NCBI RefSeq assembly: GCF_003967015.1
Contig: NZ_AP017566.1
Location: forward strand, 46,609-110,608
Direction of reading: 5' to 3'
Length of the DNA: 64,000 bases
From: Pseudanabaena sp. ABRG5-3
GTDB taxonomy: Bacteria; Cyanobacteriota; Cyanobacteriia; Pseudanabaenales; Pseudanabaenaceae
How positions within the stretch are numbered: position 1 is the stretch's first letter; each line of letters starts with the position of its first letter. Positions 30,092 to 39,440 of this stretch are shown one piece after another. Both the position numbers and the translations under genes were made by a program. A model generated the notes under the pieces. It was not told the origin of the DNA and did not search any database. It saw only the letters and a program-made list of their open reading frames with translations.

Positions 30092-33000
30092 CATTATGGA
30101 TGAGCAGATGAGTCAAGATCATTTAACAGGAATAGCGATCATTGGTATGGCAGGGAGATTCCCTAAAGCCAAGGATATTGAGCAATTTTGGCAAAATCTC
30201 CGTAATGGCGTGGATGGAATTACTTTTTTCTCCGATGAAGAGTTGATTGCTGAAGGAGTGAGTCCCGAAGTTTTTAATCAGCCGAACTATGTCAAGGCTG
30301 GTGCGGTGTTGGCGGATATCGATCAATTTGATGCTCAGTTTTTTGGCTATAGCCCCAAGGAAGCTGAGTTAATCGACCCTCAACAGCGATTATTTTTAGA
30401 ATGTGCTTGGCAAGCCCTAGAGAATGCTGGCTACTCGACAAATAGTAGTAAAGAGAAAATCGGTGTATATGCAGGGGCAAATTGGAGTACTTACCTGCTA
30501 TATAATCTCAGCCTGAATCCTCATCTATTTGCAGAAGGTGGATGGGGTGCAGGAATCGGCAACAGCCGCGATTTCTTGGCAACGCGAGTTTCTTATCAAT
30601 TAAATTTGAATGGACCAAGCCTCAATATCAGTACTGCTTGTTCTACTTCACTGGTTTCGATCCATTTAGCCTGTCGCGATCTCTTGAGCTATCAGTGTGA
30701 TATTGCTTTGGCAGGAGGAGTTAGTATCCGAACACCGCAGCAAGTGGGCTATGCCTATCAATCAGGAGATATCTTTTCCTCCGATGGATATTGTCGTCCC
30801 TTTGATGCCAAAGCCGATGGCACGATTTTTGGCAATGCTGTAGGGATTGTGGCGCTAAAGCGTTTAGAAGAAGCCGTTGCCGATCGCGACTACATCTATG
30901 CGGTGATCAAAGGCTCGGCAATCAATAATGATGGCTCTTTAAAGGTGGGATATACCGCCCCTAGTGTATCTGGACAAGCGGAAGTGATTGCTGAGGCTCA
31001 GGCGATCGCAGGGATCAATCCAGAGACAATTTCCTATATTGAAGCTCACGGTACAGGAACAAATTTAGGCGATCCCATTGAGATTCGAGCTTTAACCCAA
31101 GCCTTTCAAGAACAAACTGCTAAGAAAAGATTTTGCGCGATCGGTTCGGTAAAGTCAAATTTTGGGCATGTGGATGCGGCTTCAGGAGTGACAGGATTGA
31201 TCAAAACAGTTCTATCTCTCCACCACCGTCAAATTCCTGCCACACTCCATTTTGAGCAACCCAATCCTGATATTGATTTTGCCAATAGTCCCTTTTATGT
31301 GAATACAACTCTTAGGGATTGGCAACGCTCTGGCAGTCATCCCCTAAGAGCAGGGGTCAGTTCCTTTGGGATTGGTGGCACAAATGCCCATGTGGTTTTA
31401 GAAGAAGCGCCTGTAATTAAAAATTCTGATCGGCATAATTCCGATCATTATGATCAGAATCATGCCGATCAATTGTTACTACTATCAGCGAAAACAGAGA
31501 CAGCGTTAAATGCGATCGCCCAAAATCTCGCCACCCACCTCCAACAGAATCGTAATCTTAACCTAGCGGATGTAGCCTATACCCTCAGCCTTGGACGACA
31601 TCATTTTGAGCATCGGCGGATGTTGGTATGTCGCAACGTCGATGAAGCGATCGTCAACCTCACTGATCCGCCTTCTCCCGCAAACTCTAGCCACATCAAG
31701 AGCGATCGCCAAGCATCCGTAGTATTTATGTTTTCGGGGCAGGGTTCGCAATATGTGGGTATGGCGCGTGAGCTTTATGACCATGTTCCTGTTTTTCGCG
31801 AACATCTTGATCGCTGTTGTGAACTGCTGAATCCATTATTAGGCTTAGATTTGAGGCAAATTTTATATCCACCGCAAGCGCAGATTTCAGAAATGCAGGA
31901 AAGATTGCAGCAAACAGCGATCGCCCAACCTGCCATATTTGCGATCGCCTATTCTCTGGCACAACTATGGATAGTTTGGGGTATCAAACCGATCGCCATG
32001 ATTGGGCATAGCATTGGTGAGTATGTGGCGGCTTGTTTGGCGGGAGTATTTACCCTCGAAGAGGCTCTCAACTTAGTTGCCCTACGTGGACGCTTAATGC
32101 AGCAATTACCTGCGGGAGCGATGCTAGCGGCTTCTCTAAGTGAAGCGGAAATTCAACCTCTGATTGCCCAAAATCTCGAACCAGATATAGCGATCGCTGC
32201 TCTCAATGCTCCTAATCTCAGTGTGGTATCAGGGACATTTGAGGCAATCAATCGCCTAGAGCAAGAATTAACGACAAGGGGCATAGATTGCCGTCGTCTA
32301 CATACTTCCCATGCTTTCCATTCGGCGATGATGGAACCAATGCTTGCCGAATTTCAAAGCTATCTCGCCAAAGTTCATCTGCATCCACCTCAAATTCCTT
32401 ATATTTCCAATGTATCAGGTGATTGGATTATGGCGGAAGAAGCGATCGATCCCGCCTATTGGGTCAAGCATATTCGCCAAACTGTACGCTTTAGTGATGG
32501 CATCCAGCAGTTATTCCATAATCCCGCACAGATTTTATTGGAAGTTGGGGCAGGTAAGACTTTAAGCACTTTAGTGCGCCGCCATAGCCAGAAGCCATCT
32601 GCCCAAATAGTTCTCAATTCTCTGCGCCATCCACAGGAGCAATCCTCCGACTTCACGCATCTGTTAAATACTTTAGGTCAATTATGGTTAGGAGGAATTT
32701 CAATCGATTGGGCGGTTTTCTATCGTCATCAATGGCGACATCGCTTACCCTTACCTACATATCCCTTTGAGCGTCAAAGGTTCTGGATTTCTCCGCCAAC
32801 TAAAGCAACCACTACTGCTCCAATTACTGAGCAAAGATTAAGCCTTGACTCGTGGTTCTATGCACCAGTTTGGAAAAGCGCGATCGCCAATCCTGCAAAA
32901 CCCCAAAAACTAGAAAAAGACTTCTGGCTAGTATTTCTCGATCCCAGCCCTTGGTCTGATCTACTTCTGCAAAAACTGCGCCAGACTCAGCCAAATCTGA

Positions 33001-34751
33001 TCATCGTAGTGACTGGGGCGACGGAATTTACTCCTTTAGAAACTAATTCCTATAGCATCAACCCTAACTCTGCTAGCGCCTATGGAGCATTGCTAGATGA
33101 TTTAATGCAGAGCGATCGCAAACCTAGCCGAATTATCCATTTCTGGAATGTCACTGCTGTTAAGGAAAATCCTTCTCTCGATGATACTTTAAGCAAAGGT
33201 TTTTACAGCCTGCTATATCTTGCTCAAGCCCTTGGTAAATATACTTGGGAGGAAGGTTTACAAATATCGGTGATTTCCAATCAGATCCAATCGGTCACTG
33301 AGGATGAATCTTTACAGCCTGTAAAGGCGACAGTGTTGGGCGCTTGCAAGGTAATTCCCAAGGAATATCCCCAAATTCAATGTCAGAATATTGATATCGT
33401 CTTGCCAGTCAATAACGAACAGAGCCATAATCGCTGGATCGATCAAATCCTCTCCGAATTAGCAGAAACCATCAAAGATCCGATTGTGGCACGTCGTGGC
33501 AATCGTCGATGGTTGCCTACCTATGAGCCAGTTCAATTAGCAAAACAGCAAGATCCTCCAAGGCTTAAACAAGGTGGCGTTTATTTGATTACAGGTGGAC
33601 TAGGTGGACTAGGATTAGTTCTTGCCGAGAATTTAGCCAAAACTCTCCAAGCAAAATTATTGCTCATTGGCAGAAGTGCTATCCCTGAGCGATCGCAATG
33701 GACAAGTTGGCTAGAGACCCACGCTATCGACGATCGCACTAGTCAACAGATCTTGAAACTGCAAGAGCTAGAAGCTTCTGGGGCTGAAGTACTGGCGATC
33801 GCTGCCGACGTTACGAACTTATCGCAGATGCAAGTAGCGATCGCCCAAGCCGAACAGCAATGGGGACAAATTCAGGGAGTCTTCCATACGGCAGGAGTTG
33901 CTGGTGGTGGTGTCATCCAACAAAAATCTAGTGTGGAAGCTGCCAAGGTAATGGCTCCAAAAATTCAAGGCACTTTGGTGTTAGAGCAAATTTTCCAAGA
34001 TCAACCCCTTGACTTTTTGGTTCTCTATTCATCCTTAACCGCAGTATTAGGAGCCTTTGGTCAGGTCGATTACTGCGCGGCAAATGCTTTTCTAGATGCC
34101 TATACCTATGCTCATAACTTAAAGAAAACTAAATTTATCACCAGCATTAACTGGAATGCTTGGCGAGATGTGGGTATGGTAGTGAATACAAAAAACACCA
34201 AAGCATCCGACAAATTCCAAGCCCTGCAACAAGAAAGCCTCAAATATGCGATTGCTCCATCGGAAGGTGTAGAGGCTCTAACCCGCATTTTAAATAGCAC
34301 GCTATCACAGGCGATCGTCACCCCACAGTCCCTCGAAAGTCTCTGGGAACAAACTTCCGAATTTACCGATCCTAAATCTTCAGATTTAGCCAATGAATCC
34401 CCCACCACCAGCCAACTCTATCCAAGACCTCGGCTAAATAGTATCTATGTCGCGCCTAGTAACGACACCGAAAAAGCGATCGCCTTAATTTGGCAACAGA
34501 TCTTAAGGATTGATAAAGTCGGTATCAATGACAATTTCTTTGAATTAGGAGGCGACTCCCTATTAGGTGTGCAATTGATTGCCCGCTTAAACAAAGAACT
34601 AAATGCTCAGGTTGCCGCCCATAGCCTTTATCAAGCCCCAACGGTTAGTAGTATTGCAGAAATAATTGCCCCATCAAGTGATCAAGATGTTTCAGTCAAA
34701 ACGCCTTCACGGGGCGATCTCAGGAGGGCGCGAAAAATGCAAAGACCCTAG
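30084..34751 (+). CDS. type I PKS module KS-AT-KR-ACP (plus arm, module 2)
   Basis: The protein is 1555 aa. KS has Cys186 in the ordinary STACSTS context, EAHGTGT and NFGHVD. AT has GHSIGE near 640 and HAFH near 742 (malonyl-type). KR has TGGLGGLG near 1169 and Tyr in VDYCAAN. The carrier has LGGDS near 1492. The KR resembles that of the minus-arm PKS (HTAGVAGGG, QVDYCAAN) rather than those of its two neighbours, so the KR domains belong to two sequence groups. The start at 30084 is favoured by the 8-bp overlap with the previous gene; ATGs at 30096 and 30108 are alternatives. The C-terminus is short and basic (RRARKMQRP). It is separated from the next PKS by 72 bp. Confidence 0.95.
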   Translation: MDNIMDEQMSQDHLTGIAIIGMAGRFPKAKDIEQFWQNLRNGVDGITFFSDEELIAEGVSPEVFNQPNYVKAGAVLADIDQFDAQFFGYSPKEAELIDPQQRLFLECAWQALENAGYSTNSSKEKIGVYAGANWSTYLLYNLSLNPHLFAEGGWGAGIGNSRDFLATRVSYQLNLNGPSLNISTACSTSLVSIHLACRDLLSYQCDIALAGGVSIRTPQQVGYAYQSGDIFSSDGYCRPFDAKADGTIFGNAVGIVALKRLEEAVADRDYIYAVIKGSAINNDGSLKVGYTAPSVSGQAEVIAEAQAIAGINPETISYIEAHGTGTNLGDPIEIRALTQAFQEQTAKKRFCAIGSVKSNFGHVDAASGVTGLIKTVLSLHHRQIPATLHFEQPNPDIDFANSPFYVNTTLRDWQRSGSHPLRAGVSSFGIGGTNAHVVLEEAPVIKNSDRHNSDHYDQNHADQLLLLSAKTETALNAIAQNLATHLQQNRNLNLADVAYTLSLGRHHFEHRRMLVCRNVDEAIVNLTDPPSPANSSHIKSDRQASVVFMFSGQGSQYVGMARELYDHVPVFREHLDRCCELLNPLLGLDLRQILYPPQAQISEMQERLQQTAIAQPAIFAIAYSLAQLWIVWGIKPIAMIGHSIGEYVAACLAGVFTLEEALNLVALRGRLMQQLPAGAMLAASLSEAEIQPLIAQNLEPDIAIAALNAPNLSVVSGTFEAINRLEQELTTRGIDCRRLHTSHAFHSAMMEPMLAEFQSYLAKVHLHPPQIPYISNVSGDWIMAEEAIDPAYWVKHIRQTVRFSDGIQQLFHNPAQILLEVGAGKTLSTLVRRHSQKPSAQIVLNSLRHPQEQSSDFTHLLNTLGQLWLGGISIDWAVFYRHQWRHRLPLPTYPFERQRFWISPPTKATTTAPITEQRLSLDSWFYAPVWKSAIANPAKPQKLEKDFWLVFLDPSPWSDLLLQKLRQTQPNLIIVVTGATEFTPLETNSYSINPNSASAYGALLDDLMQSDRKPSRIIHFWNVTAVKENPSLDDTLSKGFYSLLYLAQALGKYTWEEGLQISVISNQIQSVTEDESLQPVKATVLGACKVIPKEYPQIQCQNIDIVLPVNNEQSHNRWIDQILSELAETIKDPIVARRGNRRWLPTYEPVQLAKQQDPPRLKQGGVYLITGGLGGLGLVLAENLAKTLQAKLLLIGRSAIPERSQWTSWLETHAIDDRTSQQILKLQELEASGAEVLAIAADVTNLSQMQVAIAQAEQQWGQIQGVFHTAGVAGGGVIQQKSSVEAAKVMAPKIQGTLVLEQIFQDQPLDFLVLYSSLTAVLGAFGQVDYCAANAFLDAYTYAHNLKKTKFITSINWNAWRDVGMVVNTKNTKASDKFQALQQESLKYAIAPSEGVEALTRILNSTLSQAIVTPQSLESLWEQTSEFTDPKSSDLANESPTTSQLYPRPRLNSIYVAPSNDTEKAIALIWQQILRIDKVGINDNFFELGGDSLLGVQLIARLNKELNAQVAAHSLYQAPTVSSIAEIIAPSSDQDVSVKTPSRGDLRRARKMQRP

Positions 34752-34823
34752 ATTATCTCAATCATAAATTTAACCAAGATTCTCTCCCTAAGAAATTTAA
34801 TCTTACTCATTCTAGGAAACGAA

Positions 34824-37800
34824 ATGAACAGTCAGGAAACTCATCAAGACCCAATGCTAGATATTGCCATTATTGGCATGGCTTGCCGAGTCCCCGGGGC
34901 TAAAAATATTGATGAATTTTGGCACAATCTCCGTAATGGGGTAGAGTCGATTAAATTTTTTACGGATACAGAGTTACAAAGTGCAGGTATTGCCCAAAAA
35001 CTGTTAGAAAAGCCCAACTATGTCAAGGCTGCGCCAATGCTCGAAGACGTTGATTGTCTAGATGCCGCCTTCTTTGGCTTTAGTCCTCGCGAAGCGGAAT
35101 TAATGGATCCGCAAAATCGCCTCTTTTTGGAATCCGCTTGGGAAGCTTTAGAACATGCTGGCTACAATCCCCAAACCTACAAAGGACTAATTGGGGTATA
35201 TGGCGGATCGGCGATCAATCGCTATTTACTCAATAACCTCATCCATGTTCCTAATCTGGATAATCCCTACGGATTTAGCAGTGAACAGGATTTTTTAACA
35301 ACAAATGTCTCCTATAAATTAAATCTCAAAGGTCCCAGTTTAAATGTCCAGACTTTTTGTTCTACTTCCCTAGTCGCCACCCATTTAGCTGTCCAAAGTC
35401 TCCTTAATCAAGAATGTGATATTGCCTTAGCAGGTGGCGTAACTGTGCATGTTCCCCAGCAATCAGGATATATCTATCATGCTGGTGATATCACTTCTCC
35501 CGATGGGCATTGCCGCACCTTTGATGCCAAAGCACAGGGAACGATCTTTGGTTCTGGTGTCGGTATTGTGGTACTCAAGCGACTAGAAGATGCGATCGCC
35601 GATGGTGATCATATCGAAGCAGTAATCAAAGGCTCCGCGATTAATAACGATGGTTCCTTAAAAGTGAGCTTTACTTCACCTAGTGTCAATGGTCAAGTTG
35701 ATGTGGTGGTGGGCGCTCTAGATGTGGCGGGGATTAGTGCCGATACAATCAGTTACATCGAAGCTCATGGCACTGCTACAGAGATGGGCGACCCGATTGA
35801 GATTGCGGCGCTGACCCAAGCATTCCGCCGCTACACTAATAAACGTAGATTTTGTGCGATCGGGACTGTCAAAACCAACTTCGGGCATTTGATGGCAGCT
35901 TCGGGAGTCTCAGGTTTAATCAAAACAGTCCTCGCCTTAAAACATAAACAAATTCCAGCAACATTACACTTTGAGAAGCCGAATCCTAAAATTGACTTTG
36001 ATAATAGTCCCTTTTATGTCAACTCTCAGCTAAGTGAATGGAAAAGTGATGGATTGCCCCGTCGAGCGGGTATCAGTTCTCTGGGCTTTGGCGGAACAAA
36101 TGCCCATGTAGTTTTAGAAGAAGCACCAGAACTAGAAGCATCCTCAGCTTCGCGCCCCTATCAACTATTGCTACTATCCGCCAAGACAGATACAGCCCTA
36201 GAAACTGCGACTAAAAATCTCGCTACGCATCTCAAAGAGCATCCAGAGATATCGTTAGCAGATGTAGCCTATACCCTACAAATTGGTCGTCAAACATTTG
36301 ACCATCGACGAATGCTAGTCAGCAATAGCCTCACTAATGCAGTATCCATATTAGAAAATCCTGATCTACTCCAATCTCAATATCAAGAATTTCAAAACCG
36401 AGGCATCAATTTCCTATTTACAGGACAGGGATCGCAATATGTGAAGATGGGAGAAGGACTCTATCAGCAAGAATCTATTTTCCGCTCACAGCTTGATCGC
36501 TGTAGTCGAATCTTGCAACCTGTGATTGGACTCGACCTCAGAGATATCCTGTATCCTTCGGAAAGCCAGATCGACGAGATGGCGGTAAAACTACAAGAAA
36601 CAGCGATCGCCCAACCCGCAATCTTTGCTATAGAGTATGCACTAGCCCAACAGTGGATAGCATGGGGAATCAAACCCAAAGCAATGCTTGGGCATAGTCT
36701 GGGAGAGTATGTAGCCGCCTGTATTGCGGGAGTCTTTTCACTAGAGGAAGCGCTGAAATTAGTTGCAGTCAGAGGCAAACTAATGCAAGCCTTACCAAAA
36801 GGAAAAATGCTATCTATATCTCTACCCGAAGCAGAAATCAAGCCTTTCTTAAACAAAGACATAGCTCTAGCCGCAATAAATGCTCCTAATCTAGCAGTTG
36901 TTTCAGGAACTATAGAAGCGATCGCCCGATTAGAGCAGCAACTACAGGAACTTAGTATTGAATATCGGCAGTTACATACCTCCCATGCATTTCACTCAGC
37001 GATGATGGAGCCAATGTTAGATGATTTCAGGAATGAGATCGAAAAAATTAAATTGAGCGTTCCTAAGATCCCTTACATTTCCAATGTATCTGGCACTTGG
37101 ATTACTGAAGCTCAAGCAACAGATCCAGAATATTGGTTAGAGCATATTCGACAAACAGTGAGATTTGCAGACGGATTAGGGACTCTGCTACAGGATCAAG
37201 ATTCTGTACTATTAGAAGTAGGAGCAGGAAAGACTTTAAGTACATTAGCAATGCGCCATCCTGCGAGAAATCCACAGCAAATTGTCCTGACATCGTTACG
37301 GCATCCACAGGAGCAGAGAGCAGATCTGGAGGTGTTGTTGAGGACTCTTGGGCAATTATGGTTAGCGGGTGTGACGATTGATTGGGAAGCTTTTTATGAA
37401 GATGAAAGGCGATATCGAGTGCCTTTACCAACATATCCTTTTGAACGCCAACGCTTTTGGATTGAGCCTCCAAAAGCGTCTTCTCAAGATGTGCTTAGTC
37501 AACCAGTAAAACCCTTGACTAAGAAGAGTTTAGCCATTTCTGATTGGATTTACAGCCCTGCTTGGAAATCCACGGTTGTTCCTGAACTTAAAGAAGTATT
37601 ACCATCACTTTATCTTGTGTTTATAGATGAAGTCGGCTTAGCAGATAAATTTATTCAAAAGCTAGAGGCTTCACAACATCAAGTAATTACAGTAAAAATT
37701 GGCTCTAATTTTGCCAAATTAAGCGATCGCCATTACACGATCGATCCTAATCAAGCTAAGGACTACGAATCGCTGATCGAGGCATTGCAGCAACTTAAGC

Positions 37801-39440
37801 AGTTGCCTGATCGAATTGTGCATTTATGGAATGTCACTGAACAGATCTCTAGGAAAGGAGAAGAAGCGATCGCTACTGCCCAAACTATTGGACTGTATAG
37901 CTTGCTTTTCTTAACTCAGGCGATCGCTAAATATGCAATTTCTAGCAAATTAAAGCTAACGGTGATTTCCAATAATATGCAGTTGGTAACGGGTCAAGAA
38001 ACTATTCAACCTGAGAAAGCAACATTATTGGGAGCTTGTAAAGTAATTCCCCAAGAATATGCCAATATTCGCTGTCAGAGTATTGATGTCGCGTTAGCAG
38101 ATACTACAGATATTAATAATTGGCAAACTCAGAAATTGATTGATCATATCTATGCCGATCTTACTGGCAATATCAGCGAACCAGTAGTCGCATACCGAGC
38201 AAATCGTCGCTGGATTCAGATCTATGAGCCAGTCAACTTAGAGAAGTCACAATCTAATTCGCCGCGATTGAAGAAGGGTGGCTCGTACCTGATTACTGGT
38301 GGTTTAGGAAGCATTGGCTTAATACTTGCCGAGCATCTAGCCCGCACTTGTCAGGCGAAATTAGTATTAGTTGGGCGATCGCCTTTTCCTGTGCAATCTG
38401 AATGGCAGCAATGGCTAGCCACCCATAGCCCCGAAGATCCAATTAGTCAGAAAATTCAAAAATTGCAAACCATTACGAATCTTGGTTCTGAAGTATTTAT
38501 TGCTAAAGCCGACGTTGCGAATCTCGATCAGATGTTAGCAGTCTTTGCGGAAGTTAACCAGAAATGGGGCGCAATTAATGGTGTGATCCATGCGGCTGGG
38601 GTTCTGACTGAACAAGCATTTCAAGAAATTAGGACGCTCGATTGCCCAAACTGTGAGCAACAGTTACACCCCAAAGTTTATGGACTACTAGTTTTAGAGC
38701 AAATCTTGCGATCGCAAAATATCGATTTTTGCCTGCTGTTCTCTTCCTTATCTTCGGTGTTAGGAGGATTAGGATATTTCGCCTATTCTGCCGCAAATCT
38801 ATTTATGGATGCCTTTGCTCAGAAACAACAGCAGTCCAATCCTACTCCTTGGATCGCGATTAACTGGGATAGTTGGCTGTTTCAAGAATCAAGTGATTTG
38901 TCCAATGCTAATAACCAAGATTTAGGAATATCACCGAAGCAAGGGATGGAGGTATTCCAACTCATTCTTGAACAAGATTCTCTCAATCAAGTAGTTGTCT
39001 CGACGGGAAATCTCCATCAAAGGCTCAATCAATGGATTTATGAGCATAGACTCGAACAACTTGATCGTAAACAACCAGCAATACAGGAAAAAGCAAATTC
39101 TGCTTTATCAGTTCATTCTCGACCTAATTTGTCTAATTCCTATGTTGCGCCTCAGAATGAGATCGAACAACGCCTTGCAAATATTTGGCAAGATTTTCTC
39201 GGAATTAGCGAAATTGGTATTTATGATAATTTCTTTGAATTAGGAGGAGATTCTTTGCTGATTACGAGAATTATCTCGCGATTGCGAGAAGTATTTCAAC
39301 TAGAGTTAAGTCATCGAGATCTATTTGAAAATCCAACTTTATCGGGGTTAGGACAAATTATTGAGTCAGCAAAATTGCAGAATATGGAACCCAAGCTTGC
39401 TAACTCAGAAACAGCAAAATTAGTAGAAGGTGAGCTATGA
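34824..39440 (+). CDS. type I PKS module KS-AT-KR-ACP (plus arm, module 3)
   Basis: The protein is 1538 aa. KS has Cys179 in TFCSTS, like module 1, and the His motif reads EAHGTAT, with Ala in place of the usual Gly. AT has FTGQGSQY, GHSLGEYV near 622 and HAFH near 722 (malonyl-type). KR has TGGLGSIG near 1156 and Tyr in FAYSAAN. The carrier has LGGDS near 1476. The KR segment around CEQQLHPKVYGLLVLE closely matches module 1, suggesting duplication of a module or shared ancestry. It lacks DH, ER and MT, so a third hydroxylated C2 unit is expected. The stop overlaps the terminal NRPS start by 4 bp (ATGA), so the two are translationally coupled and act in sequence. Confidence 0.95.
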   Translation: MNSQETHQDPMLDIAIIGMACRVPGAKNIDEFWHNLRNGVESIKFFTDTELQSAGIAQKLLEKPNYVKAAPMLEDVDCLDAAFFGFSPREAELMDPQNRLFLESAWEALEHAGYNPQTYKGLIGVYGGSAINRYLLNNLIHVPNLDNPYGFSSEQDFLTTNVSYKLNLKGPSLNVQTFCSTSLVATHLAVQSLLNQECDIALAGGVTVHVPQQSGYIYHAGDITSPDGHCRTFDAKAQGTIFGSGVGIVVLKRLEDAIADGDHIEAVIKGSAINNDGSLKVSFTSPSVNGQVDVVVGALDVAGISADTISYIEAHGTATEMGDPIEIAALTQAFRRYTNKRRFCAIGTVKTNFGHLMAASGVSGLIKTVLALKHKQIPATLHFEKPNPKIDFDNSPFYVNSQLSEWKSDGLPRRAGISSLGFGGTNAHVVLEEAPELEASSASRPYQLLLLSAKTDTALETATKNLATHLKEHPEISLADVAYTLQIGRQTFDHRRMLVSNSLTNAVSILENPDLLQSQYQEFQNRGINFLFTGQGSQYVKMGEGLYQQESIFRSQLDRCSRILQPVIGLDLRDILYPSESQIDEMAVKLQETAIAQPAIFAIEYALAQQWIAWGIKPKAMLGHSLGEYVAACIAGVFSLEEALKLVAVRGKLMQALPKGKMLSISLPEAEIKPFLNKDIALAAINAPNLAVVSGTIEAIARLEQQLQELSIEYRQLHTSHAFHSAMMEPMLDDFRNEIEKIKLSVPKIPYISNVSGTWITEAQATDPEYWLEHIRQTVRFADGLGTLLQDQDSVLLEVGAGKTLSTLAMRHPARNPQQIVLTSLRHPQEQRADLEVLLRTLGQLWLAGVTIDWEAFYEDERRYRVPLPTYPFERQRFWIEPPKASSQDVLSQPVKPLTKKSLAISDWIYSPAWKSTVVPELKEVLPSLYLVFIDEVGLADKFIQKLEASQHQVITVKIGSNFAKLSDRHYTIDPNQAKDYESLIEALQQLKQLPDRIVHLWNVTEQISRKGEEAIATAQTIGLYSLLFLTQAIAKYAISSKLKLTVISNNMQLVTGQETIQPEKATLLGACKVIPQEYANIRCQSIDVALADTTDINNWQTQKLIDHIYADLTGNISEPVVAYRANRRWIQIYEPVNLEKSQSNSPRLKKGGSYLITGGLGSIGLILAEHLARTCQAKLVLVGRSPFPVQSEWQQWLATHSPEDPISQKIQKLQTITNLGSEVFIAKADVANLDQMLAVFAEVNQKWGAINGVIHAAGVLTEQAFQEIRTLDCPNCEQQLHPKVYGLLVLEQILRSQNIDFCLLFSSLSSVLGGLGYFAYSAANLFMDAFAQKQQQSNPTPWIAINWDSWLFQESSDLSNANNQDLGISPKQGMEVFQLILEQDSLNQVVVSTGNLHQRLNQWIYEHRLEQLDRKQPAIQEKANSALSVHSRPNLSNSYVAPQNEIEQRLANIWQDFLGISEIGIYDNFFELGGDSLLITRIISRLREVFQLELSHRDLFENPTLSGLGQIIESAKLQNMEPKLANSETAKLVEGEL

